Source: Tritrichomonas musculus
Taxonomy: Eukaryota > Parabasalia > Tritrichomonadida > Tritrichomonadidae
Reading direction: 5' to 3'
Length of the DNA: 64,000 nt
Assembly: GCA_039105265.1 (NCBI GenBank)
Contig: JAPFFF010000073.1
Coordinates: 62,001 to 126,000 of the forward strand
Shown here piece after piece: positions 1-9,430 of this stretch. The translations under genes and the position numbers were made by a program. The stretch's first letter is position 1. Every line of letters starts with the position of its first letter. Below the pieces are notes generated by a model, which ran no database searches, was not told the DNA's origin, and saw only the letters and a list, made by a program, of their open reading frames with translations.

Positions 1-2
1 TC

Positions 3-617
3 GACATGAATGACATCACAGGCGAAATTTGGATCCGTCTTTGCGAGCGACTTGACAAAGAAATAGTGAAATTGAGTGCAAGAAAAAGTTGCCGGCACGA
101 AAAGAAAATCTTCACTCCGAATGAGAAGGATCCTTTTTCGGGCATCATCAACTATCTTCGCGAGAATCCAAGCACCGAAAATGAGGTAAAAGTGACAGCA
201 TCATCAGTCAACAGCAACGACGAGCCTTATCAGCCTCGAACAGTCATTTTGAAGGAAAACAACGATGGTTGGTTCATCTCAAAGAACAGGTCTGGAAGTT
301 GGTTGACCATCGATTTTAACGAGCATCGAATAATCCCAACTGATTACACGATCAGGTCTTATAAAACTTATCCTAATTGGGCCCATCCGAAAAGTTGGGT
401 GGTTGAAGTGTCAAATGATAATAGCAAATGGACGGTTATCGATGAGGTGAATAACTGCTCGTTTTTGAATGGAAGAAGAGTTGTTCACACATTCAAAATT
501 GAAAAAAATCTCTCAGATGAATTCCGTTATTTTAGATTTCGCCAGACTGGACCAAATTGGATAAATAACAATCATCTTGTGTTTGAATCAATTGAAGTAT
601 ATGGTGAATTGATATAA
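3..617 (+). CDS. F5/8 type C (discoidin) domain protein, 3' part
   Basis: This is the C-terminal part of a larger gene; the frame is open to the window edge, so the real start lies upstream. The visible ~204 residues form an F5/8 type C (discoidin-like) domain, with the family landmarks SWVVEVSNDNSKW at about residues 130-142 and FRFRQTGPNW near the end. The protein encoded at 17,659-19,001 aligns along its whole C-terminal half, beginning at the shared W-x-x-[LI]-CERL segment, and there the domain follows a BTB-like N-terminus, so the missing part here is probably the same. Such domains bind carbohydrate or lipid in other eukaryotes; the ligand here is unknown. No membrane segment is visible. 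The domain call is confident, the biological role is not. Confidence 0.8.
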   Translation, partial: DMNDITGEIWIRLCERLDKEIVKLSARKSCRHEKKIFTPNEKDPFSGIINYLRENPSTENEVKVTASSVNSNDEPYQPRTVILKENNDGWFISKNRSGSWLTIDFNEHRIIPTDYTIRSYKTYPNWAHPKSWVVEVSNDNSKWTVIDEVNNCSFLNGRRVVHTFKIEKNLSDEFRYFRFRQTGPNWINNNHLVFESIEVYGELI

Positions 618-689
618 CTCTTAAGTTATGATTTGCATTTTATAAACAATAATAAAATAATAATTTATATTGATATTTATCTTAACATG

Positions 690-1262
690 AATGCGTTATT
701 TTCGTATCATAAATGCTGCTTGTGTATTTTTTAACTCTTTCATCTAAAAGTTCAGGTGCCATGAAGCGGAAAGCTCCAACACCATTTGATAATGCGAGGA
801 TGGCGAAGCTTTAGTAGGGTATCGATCTCGGTCATGGACTTTTTCAATGAATTAGGGGTGAAATTTTTCTAATGCTTTCATTGCGTGGTTTTTAACAGAA
901 GAAGTACCACCTTGACCTATTTGAACGACAACTTCAAACTAGCCGATATTGGATCCAATTGCTGTCACATCATTATGAATTTGAATTGATGACAAGTTAG
1001 TGCACCCATTGAATTAGTAATCTGAAATGCGAGCGAATTTCGGTGGAATTTTAATCATTTGTAAACTTGTACAATAATAAAAAGAGAAAGATCCAATTGA
1101 TTTTGCATCATCATGAATTGTAACTGATCTCAGATTAGTGCATTCCTTAAATAATCCATACGCATTGCTGGTGGCTTTCGGTGGAATTGAAAAATTTCGG
1201 AAATTTGTGTGCTCACAAAAAGCTTTACATTCAACTGATTTCACATCATTATGAATTAAAGT
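690..1262 (-). pseudogene. BspA-LRR / protein kinase fusion, decayed
   Basis: Read on the minus strand, 1,262-948 encodes BspA-type leucine-rich repeats (FKECTNLRSVTIHDD, FYYCTSLQMIKIPP). These run into a kinase N-lobe with a glycine loop, IGQGGTSSVK (947-890). An alpha-C-like piece, EIDTLLKLRHPRII, follows in another frame, and then an activation-segment piece, GAFRFMAPELLDE (793-694). Most of the catalytic lobe is missing: only about 100 bases separate the N-lobe from the APE motif, so the HRD and DFG regions are deleted, and frames change several times. LRR-plus-kinase proteins are common in trichomonads. This copy is dead as a kinase. The order LRR then kinase is seen directly; the family assignment rests on motifs. 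Confidence 0.75.
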
Positions 1263-1289
1263 TTAAATTTTCATGATTCGCAGCCATTA

Positions 1290-1853
1290 ATGGCTGATGA
1301 TGAAGAAACAAAGACAGAAAAAGATAATTCAAAAATGAAAATGTTATTTAGTGTTATAATTGCCATTATTATTAGAATATTGCAAGGTAGATCGATATGA
1401 TATTTAATATTTGGACCAAGATCAAGGATAATCGATGAAATAATTAATGGAGATGATGTTTCTGAAATAACAGATCCAAAAGATTCATATTCTCTAATTG
1501 ATGTTTCCAAACCAACAGAACGGAGTTTTTATGAGAATAGAAAACTCAATTTTTCAGTGTATGAAATTGAAGAAAAAATTGGTAATTATGTTCAAAATAA
1601 GAGTTTTCCTGTCAAATTATTCTGTAAAGGTGACAAAAAAGCATCTAAGGCAAAAGAAACGATACTAATTGTTGGCTATAAAAATGTTGTAAATTTTGGT
1701 GGTATAGAAACAAGCATAATTAAAGTAAGTGTTTTAATAGGAAATAGAATTATTTATTGTAAGTATATGAGAATGAATACTGTTTTAACTTTAGCCTTTA
1801 TTTTTATCTCAAAATCAATAATTTCTTATAAATTTTTCATAAATAACTTATGA
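1290..1853 (+). pseudogene. membrane-anchored hypothetical protein, one in-frame stop
   Basis: From the ATG at 1,290 the frame encodes an acidic/basic N-terminus (MADDEETKTEKDNSK), one hydrophobic segment (about residues 18-32) and then an extended polar domain with RSFYENRKLNFSVYEI. A single TGA interrupts it near 1,398, after which the same frame stays open to 1,853. The final ~25 residues are hydrophobic and may simply be translated intergenic DNA. One N-terminal membrane segment followed by a beta-rich domain vaguely recalls the CLPTM1 family, but I see no diagnostic motif. It could be a decayed gene or a sequencing error in a real one. I do not recognise the product. Confidence 0.35.
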
Positions 1854-2397
1854 AATAAAATTAATATTAAAATGCGTTATTTTTTTAAATTATTTTGAAA
1901 TTTGTTATTCATGAATTCTCAATAGAAATTAAGATACATCAGTTTTAATAAAATAGAGAAGAAAATATTATTCATTTATTTTTAATGTCTTATTTATATT
2001 ATTTCTTCCTTTATATTTTAAATCTATAAAAAAAAAAAAAAAATGAAATGTTGTATTTGAACTTTTTAAATCAATAGATTAAGCTCAGAAATAAATTAAA
2101 TGAAAGTATCTTTAAAAATTAATATTAATTATTTATGTAGAATTAATAATAAATATCTAATATATGATTTTAATATTATAAAATAAAATAATTTATGTTT
2201 TTATATGAAAATTCAAGGTTAAATCTATTTATTTAATTTCAAAAATCAAAAATTGGTATTATATTTTTTGTCTAATAATAATTCGTATATCATTAGAGAA
2301 ACAAAAAATTTAATATTTGAAAAACAATCATGTTTCCTATGATCATTCAAAGTATTTCAAAAATATTGTGAGTAAATCGATAATCTAATAATTTGAA
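1854..2397. other. AT-rich intergenic DNA
   Basis: Poly-A/T tracts (including A16 near 2,029) and no coding pattern. The bases just before the ATG at 2,398 hold no motif I can name with confidence. Confidence 0.6.
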
Positions 2398-4287
2398 ATG
2401 TCCTCTGCTGATGTAAGATCTAATACGTCGGCTAGCTCATTTACACCACTTAATGCTCAACAATCTCCTCAACAAGTAACTAATCAAAATACGAACTATA
2501 ATTACCAACAATATCCCTATTATCAAGGATATGCAAATAAGCCATTTGACCAAAAATATAATAATAATCCAAACCCAAATATTCCTCATTTAGTAAATAT
2601 GGGATATGATCAATCTTCGTTATCAAATAATGCATCAATCAATAATCCAAGTAATCTTTATCAGCAAAATAATAATAATAATTTTTCTTATAATAATACT
2701 ATTAATAATGTGAATTATAATTACCAAGGGAATTTTTTGAATAATAATATAATGCCATCACCCAATGTAAATATAAATCCGAACCAATTTATAAATAGCC
2801 AAGGTTTAAACAACTTTCCAAATTTAAGTAACGCAAATATTAATAATCAGTCCAATGATACATTTTTTACAAAATATGAGCAAGTAATATTGCAAAAAAT
2901 GGACGAACTCCAAAAGATTATTCAAGAAGCTGAATCACTAAGAAACAAAAGTGATTCATTATATGCTATTGATAATCCTGAACAGAAATTTTCACCTCGA
3001 TGGACAGTTTATACGGATCCTTTTCCTTCCCTCTGGTATAATGAAAAGCTCTCTTATGACCATTTCGATACTTTTAGCAGTATGCAACCTATTTATGATC
3101 AACAAACTACAGCTAATAATAATTATGCAAATTATGTAGCAACTTCAAATGATAATATAATAAACCATAATAAACTTCCAGAAAACTTGAACGGTATTAA
3201 TAACAATGTTATTTCGCCTAATAATATTATAATTAATCCAAATTATTTAAATACCAATATTTATACTAATGGTGCTAATACTAATTCTTATAATAGCAGC
3301 AATAATACCAATAATATCAACTACTATAATTCTAACAATACAAATAATGATTTTTATTACAAATATATCAATAAGAAAAACGATTATTACAGTAATTCAA
3401 ATACCTACACTAATTCTAAGAAAAACACTTCTAACAACAGATTTGTTTATACCAACAACGATAAAAATGGCATTAAAAAAAGTTCTTCTAGCGAAGTTGA
3501 TGATTTTATTCCACAAAAAAAGCCAACCATTACTATTACATCAGCGCCTAAATCGGCAAATATGATGCCGCATAACCAGCTACCTTCTTCCTCTTCTGGA
3601 AATGTATCAATAAAAGTCACCGCAAATGACTCTCAAAAGCAGCCAAATGAAGGTATTCAAATCAATATTCAAAAACATGGCCAACCAGATCCAAACGATA
3701 TTCCACGTCCCCAATCAAATCCTGTGCATCAAAGGCAAAAAGAAAATAGGTTTTTTTATCAGCCAAGGCAGACTACTATCACATCAAATTCAATCTCAAA
3801 TCCATCTTTATCAGCTGCTGCTGCTGATCCTTCGCAATTGGTCTCTGATTTTGTCCCCACGTCTTCAAGTCATCTTTCTTCTTCTGATTTTGCTCCTTCT
3901 TTTCGTCATGCTTCACCTGAACCTCAATTTAATAATAATCCAAATGGATACAGACGCGCTCAGCAAACAAAGTCATTATCAAGCTGCAATACTGATGACA
4001 ACAGTAATACTGATAGCGATCAAAGTGAAGTTAATAACAACATCTTTTTCTATTCTAAAAATAATACGAACGACGAAGTTAGTATAAATTCTTCTATTAC
4101 CGACAACTCTAATTATTATGATGCATTTAAACCAAAACGCATAAATTCAGGCAATTCTACTTCTTCCGGTCCTCAAAGTTATAATGTATATAGCGGGAAA
4201 AAGAAAGGCTTTTCAACCAAAAATTTTGCAAATAATAACGGTGGAAAGAAAAAGCCTAGCCAATTTTATTATAAGCCAAGTGAATAA
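2398..4287 (+). CDS. Asn/Gln/Ser-rich low-complexity protein
   Basis: An intact 629-residue frame. About the first 150 residues are dominated by Asn, Gln and Tyr (runs such as QQNNNNNFSYNN). A predicted coiled coil follows at about 158-185 (YEQVILQKMDELQKIIQEAE), then a more ordered patch around 197-235 rich in Trp, Pro and Phe (RWTVYTDPFPSLWY), and then a long Asn/Ser/Pro-rich tail with basic patches. The patch around 197-235 is the only part likely to be conserved. Such prion-like composition is frequent in RNA-granule and transcription proteins, but no RNA- or DNA-binding domain is visible. The stop overlaps TAAA, the parabasalid-type polyadenylation context. Function unknown; a real gene is likely because the frame is long in very AT-rich DNA. 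Confidence 0.75.
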   Translation: MSSADVRSNTSASSFTPLNAQQSPQQVTNQNTNYNYQQYPYYQGYANKPFDQKYNNNPNPNIPHLVNMGYDQSSLSNNASINNPSNLYQQNNNNNFSYNNTINNVNYNYQGNFLNNNIMPSPNVNINPNQFINSQGLNNFPNLSNANINNQSNDTFFTKYEQVILQKMDELQKIIQEAESLRNKSDSLYAIDNPEQKFSPRWTVYTDPFPSLWYNEKLSYDHFDTFSSMQPIYDQQTTANNNYANYVATSNDNIINHNKLPENLNGINNNVISPNNIIINPNYLNTNIYTNGANTNSYNSSNNTNNINYYNSNNTNNDFYYKYINKKNDYYSNSNTYTNSKKNTSNNRFVYTNNDKNGIKKSSSSEVDDFIPQKKPTITITSAPKSANMMPHNQLPSSSSGNVSIKVTANDSQKQPNEGIQINIQKHGQPDPNDIPRPQSNPVHQRQKENRFFYQPRQTTITSNSISNPSLSAAAADPSQLVSDFVPTSSSHLSSSDFAPSFRHASPEPQFNNNPNGYRRAQQTKSLSSCNTDDNSNTDSDQSEVNNNIFFYSKNNTNDEVSINSSITDNSNYYDAFKPKRINSGNSTSSGPQSYNVYSGKKKGFSTKNFANNNGGKKKPSQFYYKPSE

Positions 4288-4798
4288 ATTTTTATTTATA
4301 AAACGAGTAGAGTTTTTTATATTTTCTAAAATTAATGATTAAATATTTTTTATACTTTTTATGGCATATTTTATAAGAAACATGATTAATGCTTATTGTC
4401 AGATGCAATTCATGATGGTTTTAATTTTCTAATTGAATATTTTATAAGTATGAAATTGGCAAAACCTGATTTTTGTTTTTTTCTAGATTTAAATTAGAAA
4501 ATAATCGTTTTTACTAGTAATAACATAAAAAATAATTTGGAAGTACAAGTTCTTTTTCATATATATGAGTTTTTATTTTATAATAATTTTTTTTCAATTT
4601 ATATGTATTCAAAAAGATTTATATATTATCTTGTGTTTTTAAAATTATTTAATGTATCATTATATTATAATTAATATAATTAAATGTTATTATATATAAT
4701 TTTTATGTTATATTTTATTTTTACAAATAATTCATATTAATATTATTATTTTTTATTTTCAAATTGAAATTCTCAAAATAAATACGTTATTAATTAAA
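4288..4798. other. intergenic, upstream of the 181-residue gene
   Basis: AT-rich DNA with no gene. The octamer TACGTTAT lies at 4,783-4,790, eight bases before the ATG at 4,799; ACGTTAT/GCGTTAT recurs elsewhere in the window (near 693, 1,873, 7,300, 8,006 and 44,267), so its position here may or may not be meaningful. Confidence 0.4.
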
Positions 4799-5344
4799 AT
4801 GTCGGCTCGGCTTCCGCCCAAACGAAAAATACAATCAGCTCGTAATTGGGCTCCAGGTATTTCTGATTTTATTAGGCGTCCAATGAATCTTGATGAATTT
4901 GTAATGGACGAAAATATTGAATCAATTCAGCATAGATATCCAAAAACTTCACGTGTCGAGCGAAGGAAAAGGAGTGTAAGAGATGAAATAGGTCCTCAAG
5001 ATAGATACGAAGTTTCAAAAAAAGCTTTTGAAAATCTTCAAAAAATCAGAGCAAGTCAAATTCAAAAATTTCAGAGTCGATGTGAAAAAACAGAACGAAA
5101 CACAAGAAATGCTAAAATACCAAAGTGTATTCAAAGGCAAAGAGATTTTACAACTGTTCCAGTCAAGCACATCAAAGATCAGCATGTGATTGAGCATATT
5201 GTAGCACAAAGAAATGATGATTATATGGAAGTTTCTGAATATATTCCTCAAGGATACGTTGCAAATTTAGGAGCTCTTCGAAAGCTTCCTCCAGATAACA
5301 AACTTTATGTTAAATCTACTAATCGAGTTTTTTATTGGGGATAA
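4799..5344 (+). CDS. small basic hypothetical protein
   Basis: An intact 181-residue frame with less biased codon use than its surroundings, so probably a real gene. It is rich in Arg, Lys and Gln, has no membrane segment or signal peptide, and has a likely helical centre (about 65-105, many K/E/Q). Its ends are distinctive: MSARLPPKRKIQSARNWAPG at the N-terminus and an aromatic C-terminus, STNRVFYWG. The composition recalls small microtubule- or axoneme-associated proteins, but that is an impression only. I do not recognise the family. Confidence 0.7.
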   Translation: MSARLPPKRKIQSARNWAPGISDFIRRPMNLDEFVMDENIESIQHRYPKTSRVERRKRSVRDEIGPQDRYEVSKKAFENLQKIRASQIQKFQSRCEKTERNTRNAKIPKCIQRQRDFTTVPVKHIKDQHVIEHIVAQRNDDYMEVSEYIPQGYVANLGALRKLPPDNKLYVKSTNRVFYWG

Positions 5345-5719
5345 TCAATGCATTATTTATTTGTAAGTTCATATTTGTATTTTTTAAAATGTTCAGTAAG
5401 TACGATATTCCGACAAAATTATATATTTAAGATTATTTCAAATTTTAATGTTATTAATACTAATATCATATAGTTTTTCATTATTTTTTGAATAAAATGC
5501 GGTATTATCAATAAAAATGATGTATCTGAAAAAAAATTTATTTAACATTAATGTTCAATGTTCAATAAATCTAAAATTTTATTATCCTGAAAAACTAAGG
5601 TATTAAATTTGATGGGAAATATTTATGTTCCGATTGATGCCTATATTTTTTGTAGATTAATTTGGCTCTCCATTGCTACTCTTAAAAAGTTAATGATAAT
5701 AATAAAGTGCATATTTAAT
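5345..5719. other. intergenic, no gene seen
   Basis: AT-rich DNA with no coding pattern. It runs into a TAGGCTTGTTATTCT sequence at 5,720 that is shared with the ends of the MITE at 59,834-60,285. Confidence 0.5.
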
Positions 5720-5769
5720 TAGGCTTGTTATTCTCCGATTCTCGAGATCGATTTCAGAGATCGAGATTT
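5720..5769. repeat. left end of a TAGGCTTGTTA-type MITE, interrupted
   Basis: TAGGCTTGTTATTCT here resembles both ends of the element at 59,834-60,285 (GGCTTGTTA at the left, and GCCTTGTTATTCT when its right end is read on the other strand). The Mutator-type element that starts at 5,770 sits about 50 bases inside it. I could not find the matching right end after 7,028, so this copy is partial. Confidence 0.4.
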
Positions 5770-7028
5770 GAGTGTTATGAAATGACTATTCAAAAAATTG
5801 AATACTATGATCGGAGAAAAGTGCCATCGTAAACTAGTCAAGTACTCAATTTTCGCCGTTTAGGTTTGAATGGAAACCGTTTGTTATCATATTTATCCAG
5901 TTTATTTCGAATTATTAATATTTGGCGGAGATACTACCAATTTCTTCTACATCAAAGTAGTTTAAACAAGATAATACGTTGTAATAAAAGCTCAAATAAA
6001 TATTTTAACCAAATGAAACACTAATTCGATTTAAATCAGATGATGGAACTTCATTCAGTTCAAAGCAGAGAAGAAATCGTTATATCCATAAAGAATCAGG
6101 TGATTGCGCGATGCTCTGTCCAATATGGCTTAAGACTTAAGAAAATGTTTTTGATTTACGACAATTGCTTGCATTAGATTAAATTTATTATACTATTGGT
6201 TATTAATTCACATTTTCTACACTAAATAATGCATATATACGACCTAAACTATAAATTCTCTTTTTTTTTATAGTATTATTGTTAGTTACTCGACAGATTG
6301 CTTATAAATCTGAATGTGAAATCATAGTTGTACTGAATCTTTAGTAAAAATTATACTTGTTGATTATAATTTTTATATGTTTTGATGAGCTTTTATAGTA
6401 TTTTCTTGGAATACCAAAAAAATTGTGTGAATAAATGGTCTTTTCATTTCAAAAAGTTTCTTGTTTGTGAGTCTATTTAGCCATCAGTATGAACATAATA
6501 TAAGAGATGAATTTTGGACAAAGAAATTTAAAAAGAAAAAATAAATAAGAAGATATAAGATTTACTAATTAAATAGGAATAGTTAAACTAAGAATTTATT
6601 GATAACTTAGGAAAGATGTTGTGATAGAGATAAAAATTTAGAGTTTCGAACCAGAATTTATTTTATTACCTTTCAGATAAGCGTAACATCATTTCGTAGA
6701 ATTTTTCGATCGATATGGATAAGTGTAATCTTTTTTTATTGATATTTTTGTAGAATTATTGAATCGATTTGGTTTTCAAAAGTCAGACGCCTATGTTTGG
6801 CTTCAAATAAGGTGTAAAAATTATAATAGCATTCCCTCTAAGAAGTGTTCCTCGATAAAGCTATTAAATATTAATAATTCGAAATAAACTGGATAAATAT
6901 GATAACAAACGGTTTCCATTCAAACCTAAACGGCGAAAATTGAGTACTTGACTAGTTTACGATGGCACTTTTCTCCGATCATAGTATTCAATTTTTTGAA
7001 TAGTCATTTCATAACACTCTCGAGATTT
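5761..7028. repeat. 9-bp target-site duplication around the MULE MITE
   Basis: TCGAGATTT at 5,761-5,769 and again at 7,020-7,028, in the same orientation and immediately outside the inverted repeats. Confidence 0.9.
5770..7019. mobile_element. Mutator-like (MULE) MITE, 1,250 bp
   Basis: The element is bounded by two 154-bp inverted repeats, 5,770-5,923 and 6,866-7,019, which I compared base by base and found identical. They begin GAGTGTTATGAAATG. The 9-bp sequence TCGAGATTT lies directly outside both ends (5,761-5,769 and 7,020-7,028), a perfect target-site duplication. Long inverted repeats plus a 9-bp duplication are the hallmark of the Mutator superfamily. The 940-bp interior has no reading frame worth calling, so the element is non-autonomous. 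Identical arms and an intact duplication point to recent insertion. It sits in an older MITE remnant. Confidence 0.9.
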
Positions 7029-8335
7029 TTTTTTCTCAACTTTTAAACTTTTTGATAAATATATGATCGTAATAGAATATTAAATATTTCATAAAAAAAA
7101 ATGCATTTTTTGATTTTAATATTAATATAAACATCAATACATTCTATTATTTATTTTTAAATATTTTAAAATCAAAAATATCAATTATAAAAAAAGATAA
7201 ATCTTTTTGAATACATATAAATTAAGCCCTGGTTTTTGTATTTACAATTGTATACAACTTGTCCGTTTAAAAATTACAATTGTAATTACAATTGTAAATA
7301 CGTTATTTTCTCGATATTAGTTTTTTATTTTTATCTTGATCTACAATTATTTTTTTATATTAAAAATGTTTTAAATAATTTAAAAATAAAAAGATAAAAT
7401 AGTAAAAGGTTTTTCAAATTAAATAATATTATTTTGATAGACATTTTTACTTGCACTTTTCCGAGATTTTATTCTGAAAAAGTTTGTCTATCAAATTTAG
7501 TTGCACTTTCCCGAGAAATCCCTCTCAAAAAGTTGAAAAAATAGAAAAAGAAAAGAAGAATTAGGGAAATAAATGCTTTTATTAATAAAATAATGAGAAG
7601 AATCATGTAATGAAATGAGATAATGCTATTTGCACACATATAATCCAACGAACTATTAATAGTCTAGTAATAAATAATGAATATCTGTTTAATTAGTGAT
7701 TGATTCCAGCGTAGCATCTTTTATTTCTATTTATCAAATCCAAATAATTAGATTTTGGAGAATTTTCGCAACTTACTTTGTCAAATCTATTGTAAATATA
7801 TTTCTTATTTGGTTGGAAAGTAAAAATTGCTTGACATTGAATTTCTAGCATTATTATGATTGCTATATGGCTACATTAGCAGATATATATAGATTTATTT
7901 TCAAGTGGAGCAAAGATCATATTGAAAAAAAATTTTTAAACGTGAAGCCACGACGATTAAAAATCATTCAAAATAAAAAAAGGAAAAAAAAGATAAAAGA
8001 TAAAATAGACGCGTTATTTATAAAATATTTAAAACCTTCAGGCATACTGATATATGTTTATTAAATGCGTATATGCTTCTGGGCTTGAAAATAAAATGAT
8101 ATATAATTATCTCAACTGGATTGGAATAAATATAGAAGTGTTTCAAATTTCTAGTTGCTCTTGATGTATTGAACTGAACAGTTTGTCATCTTGTATTAAA
8201 AAATATTTTTTAATACATATTCCAAACGAAAGAAAAAGAAATCTTTAAATAAGTAACTGGCATTAACTTTACGGAATCATCTTGCACCTACAAGCTTAGT
8301 TTGAGCGATATAATAATGTAACTAATGAATAATGT
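7029..8335. other. intergenic, no gene supported
   Basis: AT-rich DNA. A pair of related short segments, TTGCACTTTTCCGAGA and TTGCACTTTCCCGAGA, lies at about 7,453 and 7,500, and an ACAATTGTAATTACAATTGTAA palindrome-like stretch at 7,276-7,297. A 65-codon frame at 7,867 is Lys-rich and unsupported. Confidence 0.5.
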
Positions 8336-9330
8336 GGATGTGCTTTAAGTAAACAACAAAAAGGTACATCAAATGCTCCATAATGAATTCAAAGTACCTC
8401 TAAGCACGTTATACAGATAGACAAATGCATGGGGAAAAAAAAAACATTACGATCCTTCTGATATGTCAATACATTTTCACTGAATCTTTACCGACCATCA
8501 AGAAGAAGATATGTTTAATTATATCATTTTAAATTGTATGGAACCTGGAAATTACTTTTCTGGTTTGCATTATCAAAGTTTAGCTTTTGAAACTTATGAT
8601 TCTATTTCCAAAGATGATTTGGATCCTCCAAAAGTTTTCTTGTAGTTCATCTTTTATCCAAGGTTTTAAAAAACAAAATAAAATATCTTCTAGATTGGCT
8701 CACTTTAGGCAAAGGCCTGTAGATATTTCAAAAGAAAAAATTCAGTTAGATATTGATATTTTTAAAACACAAGTCATTTCAATTATTCAAAATACAAAAA
8801 ATACAGATGAACTAAAGTCGGATTCAAAAGGCTTGGGACAAACTTTTTGAAAATGATAAGGTCAAATTTATAAATCTTTTAGGTCAATTTGTCCCAAGCT
8901 GAATGATTTTTTTTCTGAGAAACATTGAAAAAAATTGAATGTTGTCCCAAGCATTTTGAATCCGACTTTAGTTATTAATTGTGAAGAGACCGGTTTTCAA
9001 ATACTTCCAACCTCAATTAGTACCTGGGCTTTTAAGAAAAGCAAAAACATATCAATTAATATTAATGACGACCTCAAAGATCGAGTTTCAATTATGCATC
9101 AATAACTTCAGATAATAAAAAGCTTCCACTATTTTTTGTTTCAAAAGCCGAAAACGAAGAAGACGCAGAAATTCAATTGGGCGAAATGCAGAATGAAAAC
9201 AAATTTACTTTTTCCTCATCCTCTTATATGAATTCAGAATGTTTTGTAAAGTATTTAAACTTTTGTAAAAGTGTTATAAACGCTTTTTACAAAATTTTAT
9301 TACAAATGATACAAAAACAGAACGACATTT
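8336..9330 (+). pseudogene. Tc5/pogo-like (CENP-B-type) DDE transposase, decayed
   Basis: Several frames on the plus strand carry successive parts of one transposase: a helix-turn-helix piece (VPLSTLYR, about 8,390), a CENP-B/Tc5 N-terminal piece (CSSSFIQGFKKQNKISSR, about 8,638-8,690) and the DDE_1 landmark NCEETGFQILPTSISTWAF (from about 8,977), followed by KKLPLFFVSKAENEEDAEI. Frames change several times and the sequence breaks off after about 9,330, before the later catalytic Asp residues. A 154-bp MITE is inserted just before NCEETGF. A 31-base poly-T tract lies about 70 bases downstream. The pogo/Tc5 family is recognised by the Asn-Cys-[DE]-Glu-Thr-Gly motif. This copy is dead. Confidence 0.75.
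8815..8968. mobile_element. TA-flanked MITE inside the transposase relic
   Basis: A 154-bp element with ~27-bp inverted ends, AAGTCGGATTCAAAAGGCTT at the left and the same with one difference at the right, flanked on both sides by TA (8,813-8,814 and 8,969-8,970). A second pair, GCTTGGGACAAA and TTTGTCCCAAGC, lies inside. TA duplication plus short inverted ends indicate a Tc1/mariner-type non-autonomous element. It interrupts the transposase frame between NTKNTDE and NCEETGF, so it landed after that gene was in place. Confidence 0.85.
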
Positions 9331-9395
9331 ACACTAACTAAGTAAATTCTAAATATTAACCTCAATTGTTTTATATTAAAATCTTTCTCAAAAAA

Positions 9396-9397
<2 letters not shown>

Positions 9398-9428
<31 letters not shown>
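9398..9428. repeat. poly-T tract, 31 bases
   Basis: An uninterrupted run of T on the plus strand, downstream of the transposase relic. Two comparable tracts (T27 at 53,450 and T35 at 53,845) lie in the other repeat-rich part of the window. Confidence 0.8.

Positions 9429-9430
<2 letters not shown>

Noticed and set aside
7867-8064. 65-codon frame in the intergenic DNA
   Set aside because: Lys-rich low-complexity translation of AT-rich DNA, no conserved pattern and poor context.
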